Below, piece after piece: positions 26,965 through 35,650 of a stretch of DNA of 64,000 nucleotides (the stretch's first letter is position 1; each line of letters opens with the position of its first letter). The notes below the pieces were generated by a model that saw only the letters and a list, made by a program, of their open reading frames with translations, made no database searches and was not told where the DNA came from. The DNA is from CAVTPU01 sp963736695 (GTDB taxonomy: Bacteria > Actinomycetota > Actinomycetes > Mycobacteriales > Micromonosporaceae): contig CAVTPU010000001.1 of the NCBI GenBank assembly GCA_963736695.1, forward strand, positions 434,001-498,000, read 5' to 3'. A program made the position numbers and the translations under genes.

Positions 26965-28042
26965 TCGCTGGCCGCACCACGGCCCCATCCGGTGGTTGCT
27001 GCGGCTGATCTGCGCGCTGCCGTGGATCGGTTTCGCGCTCTGGGCTCACAACCGGGGTTATCTCAGCCCGGAGCTGCTCGGGTTGGAGACGCGGGCCGAC
27101 CAGGTGATCGGCGGCGGCGGAGTGCTCGCCGGGCTGCGCTATGGCTATCCCCCGATCCCGATGATCCTCGCGCTGTTGCCGGGCGGGGTGCTCGTGCTCG
27201 GCATCATCTCCGCCTTCGCGATGGGCAGTCTCGTCTTCGCCATGATCGAACGGTTGCGGGAGCGGGGCGTCACGGCGACGGTGATGCCGTTCCTGCTCGC
27301 CACCATCGTGCTCGCGCCCGCGGTGTGGTATCTCGGGTCGCAGAACCTCTCCCAGACCTTGACGCTGGCGTTTCTCGGGCTCGCCTTGGAGGGGTTCTTC
27401 CGCTTCGCGATCATCGGCGAGACCGAGGGCGGATTCGTCGCCGGGCTGCTGCTCGGGGTGGCGATCCTGTGCGGACCGGAGGCCCTGTTCTATGTGGTGG
27501 CGATGTGCGCCGCGGCGCCACTGGTCGCCTACAGCCGCTATATGCAGGAACGGGGGGCGGCGACCGCGACGTTCGTCGTGCTCTCTTTCCCGTGTCTGGC
27601 CGTCATCGTCGGCTGGGCGTTCCTCGAGTGGCGATTCGCGGGCACGTCGTTCGGCACGATCGGCGAATATCAGCCGCAGGCCGTGTGGGACTCGGCTGTG
27701 CAGGCCGGCGTCGACGTGCTGCACGCCCCGCTCTATCTCGTCGTCGGCGCCGTCTTCGCGATCCGTCGTCCGCTCGCGATGGTCGCCTATCTCATCCCGG
27801 TGCTGGGCCTCATCGTGACCCGGTCGGTCGGGTTTCCTTTCCCGCCGGCCGCCGGCTATCTGCTGCTGACGTTGGTTGCCCTGGCGGTCACGCCGCGACG
27901 CCCGAGGCGGTGGACGTCGGTGGCGCTCGTCGCCGGCGCCGTGGCGCAGGTCGTGTTCGGTTTCGTGTGGGCGGGAATCGGCTCGGGCTTCTGGTCCGGG
28001 ATCGGTTCGGGCTTCACGGGGTGGTGGGGCACTCTCATGTGA
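26903..28042 (+). CDS. Polytopic membrane protein, probable partner of the GT2 synthase
   Basis: A 379-residue protein with about nine or ten hydrophobic helices and no recognisable catalytic motif. N-terminal 30 residues are Pro/Thr-rich and cytosolic; the Gly repeats near the end (GIGSGFWSGIGSGFTG) look like a packed helix. The gene overlaps the glycosyltransferase gene by 62 bases, and the shared transcript suggests a role with it in polymer export, anchoring or modification. I do not recognise the family. A hairpin (28050-28065) follows closely. Confidence 0.6.
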   Translation: MASQLQLPDTPSRPAPTATGDRWPHHGPIRWLLRLICALPWIGFALWAHNRGYLSPELLGLETRADQVIGGGGVLAGLRYGYPPIPMILALLPGGVLVLGIISAFAMGSLVFAMIERLRERGVTATVMPFLLATIVLAPAVWYLGSQNLSQTLTLAFLGLALEGFFRFAIIGETEGGFVAGLLLGVAILCGPEALFYVVAMCAAAPLVAYSRYMQERGAATATFVVLSFPCLAVIVGWAFLEWRFAGTSFGTIGEYQPQAVWDSAVQAGVDVLHAPLYLVVGAVFAIRRPLAMVAYLIPVLGLIVTRSVGFPFPPAAGYLLLTLVALAVTPRRPRRWTSVALVAGAVAQVVFGFVWAGIGSGFWSGIGSGFTGWWGTLM

Positions 28043-28049
28043 CCCCGCC

Positions 28050-28065
28050 GCACCGGCGGCGGTGC
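28050..28065 (+). terminator. Short hairpin after the GT2 operon
   Basis: GCACCG and CGGTGC form a perfect 6-bp stem around GCGG, 8 bases after the stop codon of the membrane-protein gene. Stem is GC-rich but there is no T tract, so terminator activity is uncertain. A -10-like TACACT (28088-28093) for ileS lies downstream. Confidence 0.35.
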
Positions 28066-28126
28066 TGGGTCCCGGCGTCGGGGCGACTACACTTCCGTGG
28101 TTCGCAAAAGGTCCGACGGAGGAGCC

Positions 28127-31100
28127 ATGCCCTATCGAGCCGTGCCCGCTCAGGTGGATCTGCCCGCCCTCGAGCACGACATTCTCGACTTCTGGCGCAC
28201 CCAGAAGGTCTTCGAGCGCAGCCTGGAGCAGACGCGGGACCAGCCCGAGTGGGTCTTCTACGAGGGGCCGCCGACCGCCAATGGCATGCCGGGCGCACAC
28301 CACATCGAGGCCCGTGTCTTCAAGGACGTGTTTCCGCGCTATCGGACGATGAAGGGGTTCCACGTCGCCCGCAAGGCGGGGTGGGACTGTCATGGGCTGC
28401 CCGTCGAGCTCGCCGTCGAGAAGGAGCTCGGCTTCTCCGGCAAGCAGGACATCGAGGCGTACGGGATTGGCGCCTTTAACGACAAATGCCGTGAATCCGT
28501 CACGAGGCACACCGACGCGTTCGCCCAACTCACCGAGCGCATGGGCTATTGGGTGGACCTCGACGACGCCTACCGCACGATGGATAGCGACTATATCGAG
28601 TCGGTGTGGTGGTCACTGCGACAGATCTTCGACAAGGGTCTGCTGACGCAGGACTTCCGGGTGGCGCCCTGGTGCCCGCGCTGCGGCACCGGACTGTCCG
28701 ACCACGAACTCGCCCAGGGTTATGAGACGGTCGTCGACCCGTCGGTCTTCGTGCTGTTCCCGCTCACCTCCGGCCCGCTCGCCGGTGACGCCGCACTGCT
28801 GGTCTGGACGACCACACCATGGACGTTGGTCTCCAACGTGGCGGTCGCCGTGCACCCCGACCTCACCTACGTCGTGGCCACCGACGGCACCCAACGCCTC
28901 GTCGTCGCCGAACCCCTGCTCGACAAGGCCCTCGGCGACGGGTGGAAGGCCACCGGCGAGACCTTCACCGGTGCGCAGATGCACCGGTGGACCTATCAGG
29001 CGCCGTTCGACCTCGTGCCGGTCGACGACGCGCACTATGTCGTCAACGCCACCTATGTGACCACAGAGGACGGCTCCGGCCTCGTGCACCAAGCCCCGGC
29101 CTTCGGCGCCGACGACCTCGCGACCTGCCGGGGTTATGGGCTGCCGATGGTCAACCCGCTCCGGCCGGACGGCACCTTCGAACCGGATCTGCCACTCGTC
29201 GGCGGCGTCTTCTTCAAACAGGCCGATGAGACGCTCGTCGCCGACCTGCGCGAACGCGGACTGCTGTTTCGCCACCTGCCCTATGAGCACGCCTATCCGC
29301 ACTGTTGGCGATGCCACACGGCACTGGTCTACTACGCCCAACCGTCGTGGTATGTCCGCACCACCGCGATCAAAGACGCGCTGCTGCGGGAAAACGAGGC
29401 GACGAACTGGCAGCCCGAGACGGTCAAACACGGCCGGTTCGGCGACTGGCTCACCAACAACGTCGACTGGGCCCTGTCGCGCAACCGTTATTGGGGCACC
29501 CCGCTGCCGATCTGGCGATGCGAAGCCGACCACCTCACCTGCGTCGCGTCCCTCGCCGAACTGGGCAGCCTCGCCGACGCCGATCTGTCCACTCTGGACC
29601 CGCATCGGCCATACATCGACGAGGTGACGTTCCCCTGCCCGACCTGCGGCGCCACCGCGCACCGCGTCCCCGAGGTCATCGACGCCTGGTATGACTCCGG
29701 CGCCATGCCCTTCGCCCAGCACGGCTACCCGTACAAGAATGTCGATCTTTTTGAGAAGCGTTATCCGGCCAACTTCATCTCCGAGGCCATCGATCAGACG
29801 CGTGGCTGGTTCTATACGCTCATGGCGGTCGGCACGCTCGTCTTCGACCGGTCAGCCTATGAAAACGTCGTCTGCCTCGGCCACATCCTCGCCGAAGACG
29901 GCCGCAAGATGTCCAAACACCTCGGCAACATCCTCGACCCGATCGCCCTCATGGAACAGCACGGCGCCGACGCTGTCCGCTGGTTCATGGCCGCCGCCGG
30001 ATCACCATGGTCGGCGCGGCGGGTCGGCCACAACACAATCCAAGAAGTCGTACGCAAGACGCTGCTCACCTATTGGAACACGGTCGCCTTCCAAGCCCTG
30101 TATGCCCGCACTGCGGACTGGTCACCATCGGCCCACGACCCGCTCCCGACCGACCGGTCGGCACTCGACCGTTGGATGCTCAGCGAGCTGAACATGCTCA
30201 TCGGCGAGGTCGACTCGGCGATGGAAGCCTTCGACACCCAACGGGCCGGACGCGCGCTGTCCGCGTTCGTCGACGACCTGTCCAACTGGTATGTGCGGCG
30301 CAGCCGCCGCCGATTCTGGCGCGGCGACCGGGCGGCACTTGCCACGCTGCATGAGGTGCTCGAGACTGTGACCCGGCTCCTCGCACCGATCACGCCATTC
30401 ATCACCGAACGGGTGTGGCAGGACCTCGTCGTCGCCGTCGACCCGCAGGCCCCGATGTCGGTGCACCTCGCGTCCTATCCGGAGGTCGACGCCACACTCG
30501 TCAACCCGACGCTCGCCGACCAGATGGCCCTCGTGCGACGGCTCGTCGAGCTGGGCCGGGCGGCGCGGGCAGACTCGGGAGTCAAGACCCGCCAACCGCT
30601 GTCACGGGCGTTGGTCTCCACCCACGGATTCGCCGACCTGCCGGCCGAGCTGATCCGCCAGATCACCGACGAACTCAACGTCGAGGCCGCGCAACCACTC
30701 TCGACCGTCGGCGGCTCGCTCGTCGACACCACCGCGAAGGCCAACTTCCGCACCCTGGGCCGACGATTCGGCAAGACCGTGCAAGCGGTAGCGAAGGCGA
30801 TCGCCGCGGCCGACGCCGCCACCCTCTCCGCCGAACTGCGGGCCGACGGCACCACCTCGGTCGACGTCGACGGCGAGCGGGTGACACTCACCCCGGACGA
30901 GGTGGTCATCACCGAGACCCCACGGGAGGGCTGGACGGTCGCCAGCGATTCGGGTGCGACAGTCGCCCTCGACCTGGCGCTGACGCCGGAACTCATCCGC
31001 GCCGGGGTCGCCCGGGACGTCATCCGACTCATCCAGGAGGCCCGCAAGAACAGCGGGCTCGACGTCGCCGACCGGATCGCTCTGCGTTATGTCGCCGACG

Positions 31101-31285
31101 ATCCGCAGACTGCTGAGGCGCTGGTCGAACACGCGACCCTCATCGCCGATGAGGTGCTCGCCACCGACTTCGCGGCCGGTGACGCCACTGACCTCACCGC
31201 CAGCGCCGAGGCCGACGACTGGGGCGCGCCATTCGTCGACGAGGCGATCGGCGTGACGTTCCGCCTGCGCAAGGTCTCCCCATGA
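28127..31285 (+). CDS. ileS: Isoleucyl-tRNA synthetase
   Basis: A 1052-residue cytoplasmic enzyme that charges tRNA-Ile with isoleucine. The class I motif 1 region is PPTANGMPGAHHIEAR (HIGH variant at about 54-63), the KMSKS motif is RKMSKHLGN (about 593), with an insertion-editing domain between them (WTTTPWTLVSNVAVAVHP) and a zinc-binding pair CPRCGTG. C-terminal anticodon-binding domain is present (LSNWYVRRSRRRFW). The length and the HHIEAR form fit the long IleRS found in actinobacteria. ATG 28127 has GGAGGAG upstream; a GTG at 28097 is in frame. Only 84 bases precede it, so no T-box leader is present. Its stop codon lies in a long hairpin. Confidence 0.95.
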   Translation: MPYRAVPAQVDLPALEHDILDFWRTQKVFERSLEQTRDQPEWVFYEGPPTANGMPGAHHIEARVFKDVFPRYRTMKGFHVARKAGWDCHGLPVELAVEKELGFSGKQDIEAYGIGAFNDKCRESVTRHTDAFAQLTERMGYWVDLDDAYRTMDSDYIESVWWSLRQIFDKGLLTQDFRVAPWCPRCGTGLSDHELAQGYETVVDPSVFVLFPLTSGPLAGDAALLVWTTTPWTLVSNVAVAVHPDLTYVVATDGTQRLVVAEPLLDKALGDGWKATGETFTGAQMHRWTYQAPFDLVPVDDAHYVVNATYVTTEDGSGLVHQAPAFGADDLATCRGYGLPMVNPLRPDGTFEPDLPLVGGVFFKQADETLVADLRERGLLFRHLPYEHAYPHCWRCHTALVYYAQPSWYVRTTAIKDALLRENEATNWQPETVKHGRFGDWLTNNVDWALSRNRYWGTPLPIWRCEADHLTCVASLAELGSLADADLSTLDPHRPYIDEVTFPCPTCGATAHRVPEVIDAWYDSGAMPFAQHGYPYKNVDLFEKRYPANFISEAIDQTRGWFYTLMAVGTLVFDRSAYENVVCLGHILAEDGRKMSKHLGNILDPIALMEQHGADAVRWFMAAAGSPWSARRVGHNTIQEVVRKTLLTYWNTVAFQALYARTADWSPSAHDPLPTDRSALDRWMLSELNMLIGEVDSAMEAFDTQRAGRALSAFVDDLSNWYVRRSRRRFWRGDRAALATLHEVLETVTRLLAPITPFITERVWQDLVVAVDPQAPMSVHLASYPEVDATLVNPTLADQMALVRRLVELGRAARADSGVKTRQPLSRALVSTHGFADLPAELIRQITDELNVEAAQPLSTVGGSLVDTTAKANFRTLGRRFGKTVQAVAKAIAAADAATLSAELRADGTTSVDVDGERVTLTPDEVVITETPREGWTVASDSGATVALDLALTPELIRAGVARDVIRLIQEARKNSGLDVADRIALRYVADDPQTAEALVEHATLIADEVLATDFAAGDATDLTASAEADDWGAPFVDEAIGVTFRLRKVSP

Positions 31286-31337
31286 TTGTGAACGTCTGTG
31301 CCGGTTATCGCCGGCGTAGACGCCCACAATCATGGGG
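31278..31337. terminator. Long inverted repeat between ileS and the GT39 gene
   Basis: Two 27-base arms (31278-31304 and 31311-31337) pair at 23 positions around loop TTATCG; outer 13 bases are perfect (CCCCATGATTGTG/CACAATCATGGGG). The stem starts within the last codons of ileS and precedes the stop of the convergent glycosyltransferase gene. The right arm, read as GTGGGCGTC..., matches part of the hairpin at 1570-1609. Confidence 0.6.
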
Positions 31338-31357
31338 AAACAGCGAGTTCCGAGCGA

Positions 31358-33574
31358 CTAACTCGTCGGAGCACTCAGGTCATAGATCGTCTGCCCGCCG
31401 ACGGTGATTGCGGCGAAGTGTGACGACACCCATGTGCTGATCTCCGAAGCGGAGCCGCTGCCACCGGACCGCGTGCCGCCGCCACCCGGAGTGCCACCAC
31501 CACCCGGAGTGCCACCACCCGGCATACCGCCGCCGCCGAGGAAATAGCGCACCGCGCCACTCGCGACATAACGCTGAAACTCGACGAGGGTGGGGGCCGG
31601 GTCACTGCCCGAGAACCCGCCGATCGCCATGATCGCTTTGCCGCTGGCGAGCTGCAAAGGCGCCGCGCTCATGGAGCTGATCGTCGCCGCGGCCCAGGTG
31701 CTGTCGGTGTCACGCAGTCGCGTGACGAGTTCGGCGTTCGCCGTGCTGGCGTTCCCCGTGCCGGCACCGGCGGGCATGGCTCCCCCGCCAAGCGCGGCAT
31801 CACCAAGCGTGGCGCCATCGCCCGTACCCTGCCCGCCTGTCATCCCGGGCGGCGCCTGCCCGCCCGGCAGCGCCCCGACCGATGGCTGGTTTCCGCCAAA
31901 CGGGCCCATTCCGGCGGGGGGTCGCATCCCGCCGGGGAACGCGCCTTGCCCGCCACCCATCGGACCACCGCCCATCGGACCACCATTTCTCGTCGACGCC
32001 GGCCCCGCCACCGGGATCGGTCCATTGTGTGGGGTGGTCGCGGCACTCAACGCATAGGCGCCCGATCCGAGCAGGCCGGCGAGCAGCGTCGCCGCGACGG
32101 TGATCGCCGCCACCGGCGCGGCACGCCACCGATCGGACCGTCCGGTGTGGACGATGAGTCCACCGATGGCGACGACGGCCGCCGCGAGCAGCAGCCACCG
32201 CAGCGCCGGGTTCCACGATGGAGTGCGCCACAACAGCACGGCGCCCCACGCGCCGGTCGCGGCAACCATCGCGGCGATCGCGATGCGCGCGAAGACGCCG
32301 GGCAGCCGGCGCAGAAGCTCGACGCCGGCGACCGCCACGAGCGCTCCGATGGCCGGTGCGAGCGCGACACTGTAATACTCGTGGAAGATCCCCTGCATCG
32401 TGCTGAAGACCGCGCCCGTCACGAGCAGCCACGATCCCCACAGGACAAGAGCACTCCGGGTACGGTCGAGTCGCGGCGCCCGTCGCGTCAGCCACGCGAC
32501 GGCGACGAGCCCGATGAGTGCCGCGGGCAACAGCCACGAGATCTGTCCGCCATTGGATTCGTCGAAGAGCCGCAGGATTCCGGTAGAGTCCCCACCCGGC
32601 CCACCGGCTCCGGTGAAGTCGGCGCCGGTGAGGTCGGCGCCAGCGGACGATGCCGGCGTGGCGCCGCCCATCCGGTTGCCCGAGCCGCCGAAGATCCGGC
32701 CGAGACCGTTGTAGCCCAACGCCAGATCGAGCACGCTGTTGGTGGTCGACCCGCCGATGTAGGGGCGGCTCGAAGCCGGCCACAGCTCGACGATCGCGAC
32801 CCACCAGCCGGCGGAGACGATCAGGGCGGCGCCGGCCGCGAGCAGGTGACCCAGCCGTTTGCCGAGCGAGATCGGCGCGGCGATGAGATAGACGAGGGCG
32901 AGGCCGGGCAGCACGAGCAGCGCCTGCAGCATCTTGGTGAGGAACCCGAATCCGACCGCGGTGCCGGCGAGCATGAGCCAACCGACGTGTCCTTTCTCCA
33001 CCGCGCGAACGGTCGCGTAGGCGCTCGCGACGAGCAGCAGGGTCAGCAACGCGTCCGGGTTGTTGAAACGAAACATGAGTACGGCGACCGGGGTGAGCGC
33101 CAGGAGCGCACCGGCGGCCAGTCCGGCCGCCGGCCCGTGCCAGCGGCGAACGGTGGCGTAGAGCAACCACACGGTGGCGACTCCGGCCAGTGCCTGGGGT
33201 GCGAGCATGCTCCAGCTGCTGAATCCGAAGATCCGGGCGGAGAGCGCCATGAGCCACAGGGAGGCGGGTGGCTTGTCGACGGTGATGAAGTTGGCTGCGT
33301 CGAATGAGCCGAAGAAGAACGCTTTCCAGCTCTTCGTCGCGGCCTCGACTGCGGCGGCGTAGTAGTTGTTGGCGTAGCCGGAGGAGCCCAGGTCCCACAG
33401 ATAGAGGGCTGCGGTGCCGATCAGCAGCACGAGCAGGGCCGGCCGCACCCATGCGGGGTCGTCGGGTCGACCGCGCCACTGGTGGCGGAGCCACTCACGA
33501 TCGAAGCGCGGCCGGCGGCCGGCCGCCGGCCGGTCGGACAGCTGTTGGGGCTCGACGGAGGTCGTGGTGCTCAT
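31358..33574 (-). CDS. GT39-family (ArnT/YkcB-like) membrane glycosyltransferase
   Basis: About 738 residues. A cytosolic N terminus is followed by 11 or more helices. The first periplasmic loop holds the GT39/ArnT acidic motif region (SGYANNYYAAAVEAATKSW, then DAANFITVDKPPASLWLMAL), as in undecaprenyl-phosphate sugar transferases. Its C-terminal third (about 500-738) is extracytoplasmic with Gly/Pro/Met-rich repeats (GGGTPGGGGTPGGGG) and a final domain ending in YDLSAPTS. It would move a lipid-linked sugar to an outer target. ATG 33574 overlaps the stop of the GT2-GtrA gene by 3 bases (ATGA), so the two are coupled. Confidence 0.84.
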   Translation of the reverse strand: MSTTTSVEPQQLSDRPAAGRRPRFDREWLRHQWRGRPDDPAWVRPALLVLLIGTAALYLWDLGSSGYANNYYAAAVEAATKSWKAFFFGSFDAANFITVDKPPASLWLMALSARIFGFSSWSMLAPQALAGVATVWLLYATVRRWHGPAAGLAAGALLALTPVAVLMFRFNNPDALLTLLLVASAYATVRAVEKGHVGWLMLAGTAVGFGFLTKMLQALLVLPGLALVYLIAAPISLGKRLGHLLAAGAALIVSAGWWVAIVELWPASSRPYIGGSTTNSVLDLALGYNGLGRIFGGSGNRMGGATPASSAGADLTGADFTGAGGPGGDSTGILRLFDESNGGQISWLLPAALIGLVAVAWLTRRAPRLDRTRSALVLWGSWLLVTGAVFSTMQGIFHEYYSVALAPAIGALVAVAGVELLRRLPGVFARIAIAAMVAATGAWGAVLLWRTPSWNPALRWLLLAAAVVAIGGLIVHTGRSDRWRAAPVAAITVAATLLAGLLGSGAYALSAATTPHNGPIPVAGPASTRNGGPMGGGPMGGGQGAFPGGMRPPAGMGPFGGNQPSVGALPGGQAPPGMTGGQGTGDGATLGDAALGGGAMPAGAGTGNASTANAELVTRLRDTDSTWAAATISSMSAAPLQLASGKAIMAIGGFSGSDPAPTLVEFQRYVASGAVRYFLGGGGMPGGGTPGGGGTPGGGGTRSGGSGSASEISTWVSSHFAAITVGGQTIYDLSAPTS

Positions 33575-34830
33575 TGGGCATCTCCCTGAAGGTCGAGGGT
33601 CCGGTTGGGGTGGCGTCTGCGAAACACCCACGAGCGCAGCAGCAGAAAGCGAGCGCCGGTGGCGACGAGGTTGGCCAGGGTCAACACCGCCAACTCCCAC
33701 GCCCGGGTGGGGTGGTCGGCGAGGGTGTCGAGCAGCACAAGCGATCCGCTGGTCAACCCGAAACCGAGGACGAAGATGAGCAGGCCCTGCAGGTGGTGGC
33801 GGGTGATCTGGTCACGTCCCCGCACGCCGAAGGTGACACGCCGGTTGAGCGCCGTGTTGCCGACGGCGGTGATGAGCAGCGCGAGCAGGTTGGCGACCTG
33901 CGGCCCCACCCCGCCTCGCAACGCGGCGAACAGCAACGCGTAGGCGGCGGTGGAGACGACGCCGACGCCGACGAACCGGATGAGTTGTCGGCCGAGCCCG
34001 GTGGGGACTCCGGGCGCCAGCGGCTCCCGTCCCACGTCTCGGCGCAGTTCGGCTAACGGCAGTGCGCCGGTGGCCAACGCCCGACCGAGCCGCCAGATGC
34101 CTTTGAGATCGGCGATCGCGGTCGCCAGCACGTCGACGCGACTATCGGGGTCGTCGACCCAGTCGACGGGGACCTCGTGAATGCGAAGGCCACCGCGTTG
34201 GGCCAACACCAGCAGTTCGGTGTCGAAGAACCATCCGGTGTCCTGCACCATCGGCAACAGTCGGTCGGCGACATCCTTGCGGATGGCTTTGAATCCGCAC
34301 TGCGCGTCGGAGACCCGCATCGCGAGGGTCGCCCGCAGCAGCAGGTTGTAGCCTCGCGAGATCACCTCACGTTTCGGCCCGCGCACCACCCGGGAACCCG
34401 ATGCCAGTCGAGTGCCGATGGCGAGGTCCGAGTGCCCGGACACGAGTGGGGCGATGAGCGGAGGCAACGCCGCGAGGTCCGTGGACAGGTCAACATCCAT
34501 GTAGGCGAGCACCGGCGAGGTCGACTCCGACCACGTCCGAGCCAGGGCCCGCCCGCGTCCCTTGCGTGGCAGATGAACGGCGCGCACATCGGCGAGTTCC
34601 CGGCTGAGTCGGGCCGCGATCGCGCCGGTCGTGTCGGTGCTCGCGTTGTCGGCGATGGTGATCTGGAATGTGTAGGGAAAGGATCCGGACAGAAAGGCGT
34701 GCAGTCGGCGTACGCATGGTTCGAGGTCGTTCTCCTCGTTGTAGACCGGAATGACCACGTCGACGAGCGGTGCCCCGGTGCGCGGGACCTCCAAGGCTGA
34801 CGCCGACAACGCAACGGTTGAAATCGCCAT
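33571..34830 (-). CDS. Fused GT2 (dolichol-phosphate-mannose-synthase-like) and GtrA-domain protein
   Basis: About 419 residues. Residues 15-235 form a GT2 domain with VDVVIPVYNEENDLEPCV, ITIADNASTDTTG, YMDVDLSTDL (DxD) and GFKAIRKD, as in DPM1-like enzymes that load sugar onto polyprenyl phosphate. The C-terminal 130 residues hold four helices of GtrA type (LIRFVGVGVVSTAAYALLF), which may flip the lipid-sugar. Coupled with the GT39 gene, this suggests a two-step pathway: make, flip and transfer a lipid-linked sugar. ATG 34830 is used; no strong ribosome site is visible. The gene is divergent from a two-component system. Confidence 0.85.
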   Translation of the reverse strand: MAISTVALSASALEVPRTGAPLVDVVIPVYNEENDLEPCVRRLHAFLSGSFPYTFQITIADNASTDTTGAIAARLSRELADVRAVHLPRKGRGRALARTWSESTSPVLAYMDVDLSTDLAALPPLIAPLVSGHSDLAIGTRLASGSRVVRGPKREVISRGYNLLLRATLAMRVSDAQCGFKAIRKDVADRLLPMVQDTGWFFDTELLVLAQRGGLRIHEVPVDWVDDPDSRVDVLATAIADLKGIWRLGRALATGALPLAELRRDVGREPLAPGVPTGLGRQLIRFVGVGVVSTAAYALLFAALRGGVGPQVANLLALLITAVGNTALNRRVTFGVRGRDQITRHHLQGLLIFVLGFGLTSGSLVLLDTLADHPTRAWELAVLTLANLVATGARFLLLRSWVFRRRHPNRTLDLQGDAQ

Positions 34831-34854
34831 GCGATGAACTCTGGCCGATGAGCC

Positions 34855-34893
34855 TAAGAACCATCGAAGCGCCGAGTAAGAAGTGACTAAGAC
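34855..34893. promoter_or_regulatory. 11-bp-phased TAAGA repeats, candidate response-regulator site
   Basis: TAAGAA at 34855 and 34877 and TAAGAC at 34888 are 22 and 11 bases apart, one face of the helix. The cluster lies between the GT2 operon and the OmpR-type regulator gene. OmpR-family regulators bind direct repeats at 10-11-base spacing, so this is a good candidate operator for that regulator. Not proven. Confidence 0.5.
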
Positions 34894-34942
34894 TCGCTCC
34901 CGGAAGTTCGGTCCGCGATCATGATCCACCTATGGTGGGTGG

Positions 34943-35650
34943 GTGAGTTCTGGACCGCGGGTGTTGGTCGCCGACGACGATCGGGCGGTTCGTGACGCCT
35001 TGGAACGGGCGTTGCGGTTCGAGGGTTACGTCGTCGAGCTGGCCGTCGACGGCGTCGACGCCCTGAGCCGTGCCGACGCCCACCCGCCGGACCTGTTGGT
35101 TCTCGACGTCATGATGCCCGCGATGGACGGGCTGGAGGTGTGTCGGCGCATCCGGGCGGCGGGCAACCGCGTACCGGTGATCATGCTCACGGCCCGCGAT
35201 GCGATCGGCGACCGGGTGGTGGGGCTCGACGCGGGGGCCGACGACTATCTCGCGAAACCGTTCGCGTTGCCCGAGCTGCTGGCCCGGTTGCGGGCGTTGC
35301 TGCGCCGGACCGGCTCCGACGGCGGAGATGGTGCCGACGGGGTCGATGTTGTCCGGCTCGCCGATCTGAGTCTGGACCGGCGGGCCCGACGGGTGCGCCG
35401 CGGCGACCGGGCGATCGATTTGACCCGTACGGAGTTTAATCTCTTGCAGTTGTTATTGGACAACGCCGGCCAGGTGCTCACCCGAGGGCAGATCTTCGAG
35501 CAGGTGTGGGGCTTCGATCTCGACGCGAGCTCCAACAGTCTCGATGTCTACATTGGATATCTGCGGCGTAAGTTGGAGGCCGACGGGGAGCCGCGCGTGT
35601 TGCACACGGTGCGGGGAGTCGGATTCGTGCTCCGGGAGGCCGCGTCGTGA
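34943..35650 (+). CDS. OmpR/PhoB-type response regulator
   Basis: A 235-residue regulator: receiver domain with VLVADDDRAVRD, phospho-Asp in LLVLDVMMPAMDG (Asp about 54) and Lys in YLAKPFALPELLARL, then a winged-helix domain (LTRTEFNLLQLLLDNAGQVL, SLDVYIGYLRRKLEADGEPR, TVRGVGFVL). It is close in layout to mycobacterial MprA. GTG 34943 follows TATGGT by 6 bases, so the transcript is probably leaderless. Codon 171 is the rare Leu TTA. The sensor kinase follows with an overlap. It may act at the phased repeats at 34855-34893. Confidence 0.9.
   Translation: MSSGPRVLVADDDRAVRDALERALRFEGYVVELAVDGVDALSRADAHPPDLLVLDVMMPAMDGLEVCRRIRAAGNRVPVIMLTARDAIGDRVVGLDAGADDYLAKPFALPELLARLRALLRRTGSDGGDGADGVDVVRLADLSLDRRARRVRRGDRAIDLTRTEFNLLQLLLDNAGQVLTRGQIFEQVWGFDLDASSNSLDVYIGYLRRKLEADGEPRVLHTVRGVGFVLREAAS

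Noticed and set aside
28043..28126. T-box riboswitch before ileS
   Set aside because: Only 84 bases separate ileS from the upstream gene, and there is no AGGGTGGNACCGCG-like sequence; the space is too short.
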